A DNA stretch of 64,000 nucleotides from Flavobacteriia bacterium 40-80 (lineage in GTDB: Bacteria > Bacteroidota > Bacteroidia > Flavobacteriales_D > Crocinitomicaceae). The DNA is taken from positions 434,001 to 498,000 of the forward strand of contig MKVF01000006.1 of NCBI GenBank assembly GCA_001899145.1, read 5' to 3'. Positions 25,297-34,244 of this stretch are shown here, in pieces (position 1 is the first letter of the stretch; each line of letters begins with the position of its first letter). The position numbers were made by a program, and so were the translations under genes. Below the pieces are notes generated by a model. That model made no database searches. It had not been told where the DNA came from and saw only the letters and a list, made by a program, of their open reading frames with translations.

Positions 25297-26781
25297 ATGA
25301 CACAGAAAATCGTTTTAACTGCAAGTTTAATTTTGAGCTTTTTATTTATTCAGGCTCAGAAAATTACCACCATAAAAGGATACGCTCCGGATTATATCGG
25401 CAAATCTATTGAAGTGTACGAGTTTATGGATTTGCTTTCTATGAAAGAATCTTTGCTTGCCGTTTCTACCGTAAAAGAAGACAGTACATTCTCGATGAGC
25501 TTCATCAATCAGAAAGTGCAAAAGGTGGTTATCCGTTCTAACAATAATTATTCTTATCTATACCTGGAGCCGGGAAAGACGTATGAGCTGCTTTTGCCCC
25601 TTCATGACAAAGACAAGCCGTACCGTCCGCTGGGTAATTACGTCACTTCTGTTTTTCTAAACCTGGATTCGAATGATATCAACCAGAAGATCATTGATTT
25701 TGATAATTCCATTGATAAATTTTACGCAAGAAACCTTGTTTATTATGTAAAAAACAAGCAGAAATTTCTGGATTTGCTGAAAACCTATAAAGATTCCGTC
25801 TATGCTTCCATCAAAAACGACAGCAGCTATTACGGGGCCTTTGTTCATTATTCTTTTGTGGATATGGACATGAGCTTATATACCAACGAAAAAGCCAGAC
25901 AGTATATCTTTGACACTTACATCAGCAAATATCCCGTATTATACGATAATGATTTTTATTTCACTTCGATAAAAAAACTCTATTCAAAAATCTTTTCGCA
26001 ATTGGACATGGAAGTAAATAACCGTGTCTATATGGCCATTTTGAAGAAAAGTCCTGCCCTGATTATGAAAGCACTGGAATCCGAATATACCTTGCGTCCT
26101 GTTTTCGCTTCCAAAGACGGAAAAATGGTTCTTACTCATTCCAACGAACGCCTGAGAGAGCTGATCATGATCAAGGGGCTTTCAGAGGTTTATCATAATT
26201 CAGAATATCCGAAAACCAACGTTATTGAGATCCTGGACAGTGTCAGCAAATTCGGAAAGTATCAGGAAAACCGTTTGATTGCCTCGAATATCATTTTGAG
26301 ATTAACCGAGATTACTCCCGGAAATCCGGCGCCGAATTTTGCGCTGACGACAAAAAAAGGCGATTTGCTGTCGCTCAAATCATTTGAAAATTCCTATCTG
26401 TATTTTCATATTTTCCGCCCAGATTACGCAACCAGCTCACAGGATATCGAGTTGTTGAAGCAGATTTACCAGCGCTACTCGGACATCGTTCGTTTTGTTT
26501 CCGTCTATCCGAAGAATATAAAAGCGAATAAAAAGAATGCACAAATAATCCAATCCATTCCATGGGACATTATTGAGCTGGATGAAGAAGATAATTTTTT
26601 TAAGACTTACAAAGTCAATAATTTCCCTTACTATATCCTGATTGACAGGACAGGAACGGTAGTAAGCGCACCAGCATTAGGCCCCAAACCAAACGGAGAG
26701 CTTATGACCATAGATAAGATCTTTTACGACATCCGTAAAATGGATGAGATTATAAAAGAACGCGAAAAAAGGAATAAATAA
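25297..26781 (+). CDS. secreted redoxin-fold protein lacking cysteine
   Basis: A 494-residue exported protein: signal peptide (IVLTASLILSFLFIQAQ), an N-terminal DUF4369-like strand region, a helical middle, and a C-terminal AhpC/TlpA-like domain from about residue 345 (PGNPAPNFALTTKKGDLLSLKSFE ending NFPYYILIDRTGTVV). At the place of the WCxPC active site it reads YFHIFRPDYATSSQ, and I find no cysteine anywhere in the protein. It therefore cannot do thiol chemistry; a scaffold or binding role is inferred. It follows coaD by six bases. Confidence 0.85.
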   Translation: MTQKIVLTASLILSFLFIQAQKITTIKGYAPDYIGKSIEVYEFMDLLSMKESLLAVSTVKEDSTFSMSFINQKVQKVVIRSNNNYSYLYLEPGKTYELLLPLHDKDKPYRPLGNYVTSVFLNLDSNDINQKIIDFDNSIDKFYARNLVYYVKNKQKFLDLLKTYKDSVYASIKNDSSYYGAFVHYSFVDMDMSLYTNEKARQYIFDTYISKYPVLYDNDFYFTSIKKLYSKIFSQLDMEVNNRVYMAILKKSPALIMKALESEYTLRPVFASKDGKMVLTHSNERLRELIMIKGLSEVYHNSEYPKTNVIEILDSVSKFGKYQENRLIASNIILRLTEITPGNPAPNFALTTKKGDLLSLKSFENSYLYFHIFRPDYATSSQDIELLKQIYQRYSDIVRFVSVYPKNIKANKKNAQIIQSIPWDIIELDEEDNFFKTYKVNNFPYYILIDRTGTVVSAPALGPKPNGELMTIDKIFYDIRKMDEIIKEREKRNK

Positions 26782-26833
26782 GTAATTAATTTAGAAGACT
26801 TTAGACTGGGAATTTTGGCCTTTTGGAACACAC

Positions 26834-27874
26834 TTAAATTTCATTTAAAAACAGCATTGTATCTACATTGTCAGCGAAATCGGTTATTTCGGGAGTTTGC
26901 GCTTTGCCAAAAGGGACGAAATCTTTTCCAATAATCACCTGAATATTTTCCCGGTGCTCTGTAAGGTATTGCTCGACTTCCAAAGGGGAAGCATAGAAAT
27001 GATAATGCAGCATTGCCAGCGCAGAATGCAGCTCTTTGGATTCCTTCAACAGCAGGAATCCGTTTTCCAGAACAGGGATCTGATTCAGCAGATGTACTGC
27101 CCTGTTGTAATCATAATTATTCGCATATTTATGATGATGGATGATTTCTCCATAAGCAAATATACCTTCAAAAAAACGTGCTAAATCAAAGCCTTCGGGA
27201 AGCAAAATATGCGATACATTTCTACAGCCCAAACCGAAATACTGAAAAATATCTTTCCCCAGTTCATGAATTTCTTCCTTAGTTTCTGTTCCCTCTAAAA
27301 CAGCGACTGAAGTTCTGTTTCTCCTGAAAATATGCGGGTATTTTCCAAAATATTCTTCAAAATACTTTAACGTATTATCACTTCCCGTAGCAATAACGGC
27401 ATTCATTCCTTTCAAAATATCTTTTACAATTGTAATACGTTCCGAAAAACGTGCATCAATACTTTCTAAAATCGCTGTCAGCTCCGGCAGCAGCGTCTGA
27501 TCATCAGAAGATAATTTTGCCATTATTCTGTGACCGGCAAGCAGCACGCACATAAAATCATGAAAGCCAACCAATGGAAGGTTCCCGGCCATGATCACAG
27601 CTACCTTCTTAGGTTCTGAGGCAAATTCATAATCAGCGACAAATTGTTCAAGAACAGAACGTTCTAACATTTCCCCATGAGCCTCTAAGCTTTGCTGCAC
27701 AGAATCTTTCGTGAACCAGCCGTTCAGATGAAACTGGCGGTTAATGACGGATTGTAAACGTTCATATTGTACCGGAGAAATTTTCCAATGAATTTGAAAG
27801 TGTTCCTCTTTTGCCGCAGAACGCATTATTTCACCTAATTGTACCAGCCCGTCAATAATTTCTTCTCTGTTCAC
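26834..27874 (-). CDS. acyl-CoA reductase (LuxC-like)
   Basis: The 346-residue protein belongs to the aldehyde-dehydrogenase-like LuxC family that reduces acyl-CoA or acyl thioesters to aldehyde with NADPH. The probable catalytic Cys is C217 in FGLGCRNVSHIL; VAVIMAGNLPLVGFHD (91-106) and VIATGSDNT (160-168) are the nucleotide-binding strands. At 346 residues it is short compared with LuxC (about 480), as is usual for the Bacteroidota version. The start codon is GTG. It is divergent from the nitroreductase gene. Confidence 0.85.
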   Translation of the reverse strand: MNREEIIDGLVQLGEIMRSAAKEEHFQIHWKISPVQYERLQSVINRQFHLNGWFTKDSVQQSLEAHGEMLERSVLEQFVADYEFASEPKKVAVIMAGNLPLVGFHDFMCVLLAGHRIMAKLSSDDQTLLPELTAILESIDARFSERITIVKDILKGMNAVIATGSDNTLKYFEEYFGKYPHIFRRNRTSVAVLEGTETKEEIHELGKDIFQYFGLGCRNVSHILLPEGFDLARFFEGIFAYGEIIHHHKYANNYDYNRAVHLLNQIPVLENGFLLLKESKELHSALAMLHYHFYASPLEVEQYLTEHRENIQVIIGKDFVPFGKAQTPEITDFADNVDTMLFLNEI

Positions 27875-27980
27875 GATTTTTTCCTTTTCGGCAAAAATAA
27901 AGGTTTTCGATGTTAATTTAATTAATATTTAAAATTGCCTTTCACTGAAATCATCTATTTTCAGAGAAATTTTGATCCAG

Positions 27981-28709
27981 ATGAATTTAGAAGAAGTTTT
28001 ACAATACAGACGTTCCGTACGAATATTTGACAGTGAACAGCACTTAGATACGGAAAAAGTGAAGAAGTGTATAGAACTTGCGACACTGGCTCCAAACAGC
28101 TCTAACATGCAATTATGGGAGTTTTACCATATTACTTCTTCAGAAAAAATCAAAGAGCTCACACCTGCATGTCTAAACCAGACAGCCGTATCCACTGCCG
28201 GCCAGCTGGTTGTATTTGTTACAAGAAAAGATTTGTATAAAAAAAGAAGCAAAGCCATTATCGAATTTGAAAAAGGAAATATCCGTCGCAACAGTCCTGC
28301 TGAAAAACAGGAACGACGTATTAAAGACCGGAAATTGTACTATGGAAAGCTGATGCCGTTCTTATATGCCCGATTTTTCGGAATACTGGGATTATTCCGA
28401 AAAACAGCGGTCACTCTTACAGGATTGTTCACACCTATTGTAAGAGAAGTTTCTGAGCGTGATGTTCGTACTGTACAACATAAAACATGTGCGCTTGCTG
28501 CTCAAACGTTTATGATTGCAATGGCAAATGAGAAATACGATACCTGTCCTTTAGAAGGTTTCGACAGCCAGCGCGTCAAAAAAATACTCCATCTTCCCAG
28601 CACTGCGGAAATCAACATGATTGTCGCTTGCGGCATCCGCAAAGGAAATGAGGGAATCTGGGGAGAACGCTTTCGCGTTCCTTTTGAAGAAGTTTATTTT
28701 GAGAAATAA
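27981..28709 (+). CDS. nitroreductase family protein
   Basis: A 242-residue FMN-dependent oxidoreductase with the family start LEEVLQYRRSVRIF, the LATLAPNSSNMQLWEFYHI helix and the CALAAQTFMIAMANEKYDTCPLEGFD segment contacting the flavin; it ends with IVACGIRKGNEG. Substrate unknown. The frame opens nine bases earlier at TTG, but ATG 27981 is more likely. A lysine/arginine-rich insertion (KKRSKAIIEFEKG and RKLYYGKLMPFLYARFFG) is longer than in minimal nitroreductases. Confidence 0.88.
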   Translation: MNLEEVLQYRRSVRIFDSEQHLDTEKVKKCIELATLAPNSSNMQLWEFYHITSSEKIKELTPACLNQTAVSTAGQLVVFVTRKDLYKKRSKAIIEFEKGNIRRNSPAEKQERRIKDRKLYYGKLMPFLYARFFGILGLFRKTAVTLTGLFTPIVREVSERDVRTVQHKTCALAAQTFMIAMANEKYDTCPLEGFDSQRVKKILHLPSTAEINMIVACGIRKGNEGIWGERFRVPFEEVYFEK

Positions 28710-28710
28710 A

Positions 28711-28741
28711 AAAGTCTGCTCTTTAATGAAGAGCAGACTTT
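28711..28741. terminator. bidirectional intrinsic terminator
   Basis: AAAGTCTGCTCTT (28711-28723) and AAGAGCAGACTTT (28729-28741) form a perfect 13-bp stem with loop TAATG, between the convergent nitroreductase and fabI genes. Confidence 0.9.
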
Positions 28742-28760
28742 CAGGTTATAAATTACATTC

Positions 28761-29576
28761 TTATTCGATTCCCATCTTATCCAGAACTGCCTGGCTTACA
28801 CCTGTTGAGGAATAACCGCCATCATGGAAAAGGTTTTGCATCGTTACCATCTTCGTTAAATCGGAGAATAAGGTAATACAATAGTTCGCACAATCTTCAG
28901 CTGAAGCATTTCCTAACGGAGCGATTGCGTCCGCATAATCAAAGAAATCTCCAAAGCCTTTAATGCCTGTTCCCGCCGTAGTTTTTGTCGGGGACTGAGA
29001 AACCGTATTGATGCGTACTTTTTTCTCTACTCCATAGTGATAGCCAAAGCTGCGGGCAATGGACTCGAGCATTGCTTTAATATCTGCCATATCTGTATAG
29101 AACGGATAGGTTCTTTGCGCCGCCATATACGTCAGGGCAACAACACTTCCCCATTCATTGATGGCGTCCATTTTCTTAGCTACTGCCAGCATTTTATGCA
29201 ATGACAGGGCAGAGACGTCAATTCCTTTCTGGAAATAATCGTAATTTGATTCATCATAAGGAATGTTCTTACGGATATTCACACTCATTCCGATTGAATG
29301 CAGAATAAAGTCGATTTTTCCTCCCAGAACTTCCTGTGCATGTGTATATAATTTTTCAAGATCTTCTGTGCTTGTCGCATCCGCAGGAATAACCACTGAA
29401 TTTGTCTTTGCTGCCAGCTCGTTGATCTTTCCCATTCTCATTGCCACAGGAGCATTTGTCAGAACAAATGTCGCTCCATGTTCAAAAGCTTTTTCAGCTA
29501 CTTTCCAAGCGATTGAATTTTCATCCAATGCTCCGGTAATAATACCTCTCTTTCCTTTTAATAATCCGTTTGACAT
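28761..29576 (-). CDS. fabI: enoyl-[acyl-carrier-protein] reductase (NADH)
   Basis: FabI performs the last reduction of fatty-acid elongation and is the triclosan target. The 271-residue short-chain dehydrogenase has GIITGALDENSIAW at the cofactor site and the catalytic residues Y150, Y160 and K167 in a YPFYTDMADIK context, spaced exactly as in E. coli FabI (146, 156, 163). SQSPTKTTAGTGIKGF is the substrate loop. An ATG start follows a -7 box TATTTTTG (29594-29601). Confidence 0.95.
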   Translation of the reverse strand: MSNGLLKGKRGIITGALDENSIAWKVAEKAFEHGATFVLTNAPVAMRMGKINELAAKTNSVVIPADATSTEDLEKLYTHAQEVLGGKIDFILHSIGMSVNIRKNIPYDESNYDYFQKGIDVSALSLHKMLAVAKKMDAINEWGSVVALTYMAAQRTYPFYTDMADIKAMLESIARSFGYHYGVEKKVRINTVSQSPTKTTAGTGIKGFGDFFDYADAIAPLGNASAEDCANYCITLFSDLTKMVTMQNLFHDGGYSSTGVSQAVLDKMGIE

Positions 29577-29593
29577 AAGTTACGTATTTGAGA

Positions 29594-29601
29594 CAAAAAT
29601 A
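29594..29601 (-). promoter_or_regulatory. -7 promoter box of fabI
   Basis: TATTTTTG on the minus strand matches TAnnTTTG and would give a leader of roughly ten bases before the fabI ATG. No FapR- or FadR-type operator was recognised nearby. Confidence 0.45.
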
Positions 29602-29618
29602 TAAATATTATGCAGATA

Positions 29619-29860
29619 TCAGCTTTTCGGGGCTATGTTTTCAAATATGAGACTGTTTTCATTCCTATATTCAAGAGGAATAGTGCATGTTATCAATTCA
29701 GCAACATCTATATCCAAAAATTTTAAGAATTCAATAAGACAGGTCAATGAAGGATTAATTGTGCAGCTTTCAACTTCTTTGTAAGCTTGCTTGATCCCGC
29801 GATTCATTCTGGAGCTCGCTTATACTTGTATCAATACCTTGTCCTACTCTCCCATTCATT
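29619..29860 (-). pseudogene. remnant of an XRE-family helix-turn-helix regulator
   Basis: A 62-residue frame (29619-29807) contains QAYKEVESCTINPSLTCLIEFLKFLDIDVAELI, clearly the second half of an XRE-type HTH: the recognition-helix turn, the NPSLxTL segment and the LD/VAEL end. The upstream minus-strand sequence from about 29857 reads VGQGIDTSISELQNESRDQAS in another frame, resembling the first helices, so the gene is broken by at least one frameshift and has lost residues (the ISxxE and SG positions are altered). No full-length copy is nearby. The original target is unknown. Confidence 0.65.
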
Positions 29861-30150
29861 TGTTTCTATAACAAAAATGAATCTTGCATATCCCTGTTCT
29901 CTTTAGCGAAAGGAAGAAAAATCTACTGGCAAAAGGAGGTTTATACCCATTAAAAATCAGGCATTTATACCTGATTAAAATAAAAAGTGTTTTATTAAAT
30001 TTGATGAACTAACTTAAAAATAATGAAACGAAACAGAAAACAGCCAACGGATTTACCTGCCACGCGTTTATAGGATATAAACGTTTCCGCACGCCAGCTT
30101 TCAGCGAAATGGAAGGAAAATATGTAGTATATTTATAAATCACTTATCAG
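29861..30150. other. gene-free stretch with two inverted repeats
   Basis: No convincing gene is present. Two inverted repeats stand out: AATCAGG (29955-29961) with CCTGATT (29970-29976), preceded by a direct repeat of TTTATACC; and CGTTTATA (30065-30072) with TATAAACG (30076-30083), a perfect 8-bp arm palindrome around GGA. TAAATTTG at 29996-30003 fits a -7 box. These could be operators of the lost XRE regulator or debris; neither has a T-tract terminator form. Confidence 0.5.
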
Positions 30151-31200
30151 ATGCTGAACATTTCAAAACATATCAAATTGTTCAGTCCCGGTTTTTCACC
30201 GGGGATAAGATCTGTTTTTTTTATTTTTAACCTTCTATTGCCTTTCTGTACAACAGCACAGCAAAACCTTGTACCTAACGGAAGTTTTGAGGAATATAAC
30301 TGGTGCCCTAATAGTACGGATGGTTATTATATCAATGCCTGTAAATATTGGACAATGCCAACATTAGGCACGTCCGATTATTTCAATGCATGTAGTACAG
30401 AATATGATGCATCTCTACAAACCTATATGTTTAGTGTGCCGGATAATCGGCTTGGCTATCAATATGCAAGGACAGGAACTGCGTATGCTGGTTTTTCATA
30501 CACTGAAGGCAATGATCCACTGTTTGTTGGAGACCAAACTTTTACAGAATATATACAGGTAAAGCTTAAACAGAGTTTAGAGCAAGGGCAGATTTATGTG
30601 TTAAAATTTTATGTAAGCAATAATACAAATTTTATTTGTGGAAATACTGTCGGAGCTTATTTTTCTCCAACTGAAATACAAATTCCAACTTATTATAATG
30701 TTGATTTAATTCCTGATTTTCAAAGTAATCTGTCTGTATTTTTTTGTGATTCCACAAAATGGTTTGAACAATCCTATCAATTTGTAGCCAAAGGCACGGA
30801 ACAATATCTTATAATAGGAGTTTTTACAAGACTATATGAATCACAAACGAGTGATTCCGATGGAAATATCATTTCCGGCCTTGGACAATTTGGTGCTAAT
30901 CAATACTTATATATTGATGATGTGTCGCTGACAGAAGTAGATTTTAGTGTGCCGAATGTATTTACGCCTAATAACGACGGGAAGAACGAGGAATATAAAA
31001 TAGAAGGATTACCTAATAATTTTTCATTCACTATTCTTAACCGCTGGGGCGAAAAGATATTTCAGACAGATAAGGCAAATCAGGAGTTCTGGGATGGTAC
31101 ATTTACTGGAAAAAGATGTCCGGACGGAGTTTACTTCTATATACTCGAAAGCGTAAAAGACAATTTAAAAAAAACAGGTTTTATTCATTTGGTAAGATAA
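30151..31200 (+). CDS. secreted protein with T9SS type B (CHU_C) sorting domain
   Basis: A 349-residue exported protein: N-terminal signal (hydrophobic VFFIFNLLLPFCTTAQ, about 22-37), then NLVPNGSFEEYNWCP, the start of a jelly-roll-like carbohydrate-binding-type region with several cysteines, and from about residue 267 the gliding-motility-associated C-terminal domain (VPNVFTPNNDGKNEEYKI, ILNRWGEKIF, CPDGVYFYIL). Such domains send cargo through the type IX system. The ligand is unknown. It is 13 bases upstream of the next T9SS cargo gene, so the two are probably cotranscribed. Confidence 0.88.
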   Translation: MLNISKHIKLFSPGFSPGIRSVFFIFNLLLPFCTTAQQNLVPNGSFEEYNWCPNSTDGYYINACKYWTMPTLGTSDYFNACSTEYDASLQTYMFSVPDNRLGYQYARTGTAYAGFSYTEGNDPLFVGDQTFTEYIQVKLKQSLEQGQIYVLKFYVSNNTNFICGNTVGAYFSPTEIQIPTYYNVDLIPDFQSNLSVFFCDSTKWFEQSYQFVAKGTEQYLIIGVFTRLYESQTSDSDGNIISGLGQFGANQYLYIDDVSLTEVDFSVPNVFTPNNDGKNEEYKIEGLPNNFSFTILNRWGEKIFQTDKANQEFWDGTFTGKRCPDGVYFYILESVKDNLKKTGFIHLVR

Positions 31201-31213
31201 AATTTAAGTTATT

Positions 31214-34114
31214 ATGAAAAATTTTATCAAGCGGGTAATAACTTTTGCAGTCATTGGCTATGCTTATCAATCAGCCTTTAGTCAGGCAACAAATGGGACT
31301 GTACTCAATAATAATTATAATTCCACTTGGTATCTTGGTTGGAGCAATAATGGTGTCAATCCATTATTATTCAAAACCAACGCCATCAACCGTTCCAAAT
31401 TCAACGGCATTGTCAACTACAATATCAGTGGTTATAACGGTGCAAGAAACGGCTATATGCTGGTTGGTAATGACAACAATTCCATTTCTGCGGGTAACCC
31501 TAATATCTACACCCAAAAAGGAGCATTTTCGATGCTGCATCTGAACGGAACAGGCTCACAGTATCAGGAATTTGGCTATCGTCCGTGGATGAATGCTGGT
31601 GTAACTTTTACCGGAAACCGAGATTTGAGCTACGTCGGTTTGCGGCAGGTAGGCACAGCTGAAGATTTTACGGAAATGACTATTATGTGGTCTGATAATT
31701 CTGGAGGCGGTGCCGGACCTGATGATATGGCATTTCGCTTTACAGGAGACGGCAATGGAAATACAAACATTTCGTCCAATCTCCAAACAAATGATGATTT
31801 AGACGGATTGCACATTGCGCGGTTCGCGCCGACGGGAGAATTTGGTCTGGGAAATACTTTTGGGATCAACGCTCCCGGAACTCCCGCAAATCTCTATGTC
31901 CGACCTGCCTCACTGGGCCATTACAGCCTGAGCGACCTGCGTTCGGTATGGCAGCAATTTACTAACAGAGATGGGACAACAGGCACCGGTACAGGCGAAA
32001 CAGCCAACGACGGATTACGGTTTGGTATTATTGGCAACGCCAATACGAACATCAACGGGACAGCGGCACTGTATAACCAGGAAAACAGAGCGTTACTTTT
32101 TTCAACTAATGCTAATACAAATACGATTAATATTACAGGAGGAGCTACTAACGAAAGAATGCGTCTGATGTCTGTCGGTACGCCTACGAATTTAGCCGGA
32201 GGCGGATTCGGCGTGTTTAATCCTGCCGGCATAAACACTAATTTTACCCGAATGGCAATCAGTCACAATCCGGGCAATCCGATCACCCGGCCGTTGAGCT
32301 TACTGCACCTGGGATATAATACAGGAGCTGTCGCTATAACCCCCGGAACAGACGGTTGGCGGCCGTGGATGGACATTGGTATTTTTACTACTAACGGAAC
32401 AGACAACGTTTATTTGGGCTTAAAAGATGAAGGAGGTCCGCTTGGCGACAGGCAAGATGCAGTATTAAGCTGGGGAGATAACCAGGTATCAGGGCTTCCT
32501 CCCGGAAATGGTCCCGATAACTTCAGAATGATTTTCACATCAACGACCGCTCCAAGCGGAGGAGGCACGCCTCCTGCAACAGGTGTGAATGGTCTGGAAG
32601 GGATGCGTATGACTCCCACCACAACAGCAGGAGTATTCACAGGTATCGGTGGCGACCCTACCGCTAACCAGTATGGACCTGCCGGAACCAGCATTAATCC
32701 GACAGCTACGCTGGAGGTCAACTCGTGGGGAGTAACTACTGCTCCGGGTGGCAGCTCAGGATTACGTTTCACAAATCTGAATACCACTTCACCAACGACA
32801 GCCAACCCGGGAACAGGTGTGTTGAGCGTTAATGCCAACGGCGATGTGATTTATGTTCCGGGCGGTGGCAGCACTTTCGGTAACGCCTGCGGCGCAACAC
32901 CAAATCCATTAACAACGGATATAGAGATTCCCCTGAATCATCACAACCTGCACTTTACAGGAGTAGGTAACAGTAACACAGATATTGTCGCTATCGGCTG
33001 GAATTGCGGTCTTAATCCTTTATTGAATGCTTACGGAAAATTAGACGTTGTTCAGCTCGGAACGACATCAGGTATATTTACCCCAACACCATACAGTATC
33101 GCGGGCAGATTTACCAGCGCGCCACAAACATCTCCTACAATTGCATCTATAGGAATACAGGCACAAGCATTAAATTCGCCGAACACTAATGCCGGTGTAT
33201 ATTCAATCGCAAGTGGAAGCGGTATGGCCAATTACGGAATTTTTTCCACTGCCTCCGGAGCTACCAGTAATTATGCAGGATATTTCAATGGAAATGTCAT
33301 ACGAACAGGAACCGATAATTTCACTTCAGATTCCACATTGAAGCAAAACATCCAGCCGATTACAGACGCGAGAGGTATCATCAGACAACTTTTACCGAAA
33401 ACGTATGAATTCAATCACAGCGTACATCCGAACATGGAACTACCAAACGGTAAGCAATGGGGCTTACTTTCCCAGCAAGTGGCAACTATTTTACCGGAAC
33501 TGGTAACAGAAATTACTCATCCTGCACAATACGACAGCTTAGGAAATGAAGAACATGCTTCGTTTACCTACAAAGCCTTGAATTACCAAGCATTTACAAG
33601 TATTTTGATACAAGCTGTAAAAGAACAGGATACGTCTATTGATTCATTAAAAGCGACAAATGATTCACTTGTCATTGTAAACAATAAACAAGACAGCATT
33701 ATCAACAACCTCAACGACCGTCTTTCCCGATTGGAAAATTGTCTGAGCGGCATTTTGCCGGTTTTGTGCCAGATGAGCCATAATTCCATTCAGCAAAACA
33801 CACCAGAAGTGCAACAGGCTATCCGTTCACAACTGTCTGTTTACCTGTCAAACAGAGAAGCAATTATCTTAGACCAGAACGTTCCTAATCCGTTCGCGGA
33901 ACAGACGACAATCAACTTCTCCATTCCCGAAACGGTTCAGAAAGCGCAAATCCATTTCTACGATGGAACGGGTAAATTGCTAAAAGTCGTGGATATCAGA
34001 GAGCGTGGCTTAGGCAGCATCACCGTTTTCGGTTCAGACCTGTCTGCCGGAACGTATATGTACACGCTTGTCGCTGATGGTGTGAATGTCGCAACGAAGA
34101 AGATGGTAAAATAA
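31214..34114 (+). CDS. T9SS type A cargo with an S74 intramolecular-chaperone (tail-fibre) domain
   Basis: After a signal peptide the 966-residue protein is a long, low-complexity Gly/Thr/Asn-rich beta region with repeated blocks (RPWMNAGVTF and RPWMDIGIFT; DNSGGGAGPDDMAFRFTG and DNQVSGLPPGNGPDNFRMIF). A Peptidase_S74 chaperone domain begins near residue 705 (FTSDSTLKQNIQPITDARG, KQWGLLSQQVATILPELV), followed by a coiled coil (about 800-835, SIDSLKATNDSL). A type A sorting domain starts near 885 (LDQNVPNPFAEQTTINF). S74 domains normally trimerise phage spikes and cleave themselves; in this secreted protein it suggests a trimeric surface fibre. Its middle is GC-richer than its neighbours. Confidence 0.88.
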   Translation: MKNFIKRVITFAVIGYAYQSAFSQATNGTVLNNNYNSTWYLGWSNNGVNPLLFKTNAINRSKFNGIVNYNISGYNGARNGYMLVGNDNNSISAGNPNIYTQKGAFSMLHLNGTGSQYQEFGYRPWMNAGVTFTGNRDLSYVGLRQVGTAEDFTEMTIMWSDNSGGGAGPDDMAFRFTGDGNGNTNISSNLQTNDDLDGLHIARFAPTGEFGLGNTFGINAPGTPANLYVRPASLGHYSLSDLRSVWQQFTNRDGTTGTGTGETANDGLRFGIIGNANTNINGTAALYNQENRALLFSTNANTNTINITGGATNERMRLMSVGTPTNLAGGGFGVFNPAGINTNFTRMAISHNPGNPITRPLSLLHLGYNTGAVAITPGTDGWRPWMDIGIFTTNGTDNVYLGLKDEGGPLGDRQDAVLSWGDNQVSGLPPGNGPDNFRMIFTSTTAPSGGGTPPATGVNGLEGMRMTPTTTAGVFTGIGGDPTANQYGPAGTSINPTATLEVNSWGVTTAPGGSSGLRFTNLNTTSPTTANPGTGVLSVNANGDVIYVPGGGSTFGNACGATPNPLTTDIEIPLNHHNLHFTGVGNSNTDIVAIGWNCGLNPLLNAYGKLDVVQLGTTSGIFTPTPYSIAGRFTSAPQTSPTIASIGIQAQALNSPNTNAGVYSIASGSGMANYGIFSTASGATSNYAGYFNGNVIRTGTDNFTSDSTLKQNIQPITDARGIIRQLLPKTYEFNHSVHPNMELPNGKQWGLLSQQVATILPELVTEITHPAQYDSLGNEEHASFTYKALNYQAFTSILIQAVKEQDTSIDSLKATNDSLVIVNNKQDSIINNLNDRLSRLENCLSGILPVLCQMSHNSIQQNTPEVQQAIRSQLSVYLSNREAIILDQNVPNPFAEQTTINFSIPETVQKAQIHFYDGTGKLLKVVDIRERGLGSITVFGSDLSAGTYMYTLVADGVNVATKKMVK

Positions 34115-34163
34115 TGATCATCAGGAAATTAGAAAACCGGATTTTATGATTTAATAACTAAAC

Positions 34164-34200
34164 ACAACCTCTCTTGTAATGATAATATGAGAGAGGTTGT
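34164..34200 (+). terminator. hairpin downstream of the S74/T9SS gene
   Basis: ACAACCTCTCT (34164-34174) and AGAGAGGTTGT (34190-34200) form an 11-bp stem around a 15-base loop, followed by TGTTT. The T-tract is weak, so efficiency is uncertain. It sits between convergent genes. Confidence 0.65.
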
Positions 34201-34244
34201 TGTTTATCAGAATTCTCTTCCAGCCGTTCAACTATAACAACCAG

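Noticed and set aside
30022-30072. Small peptide frame MKRNRKQPTDLPATRL
   Set aside because: Only 16 codons, ends inside a palindrome; no support as a gene.
31214-34114. Prophage remnant around the S74 gene
   Set aside because: No integrase, capsid, terminase or other phage gene flanks it; signal peptide and T9SS domain show it is a host surface protein.
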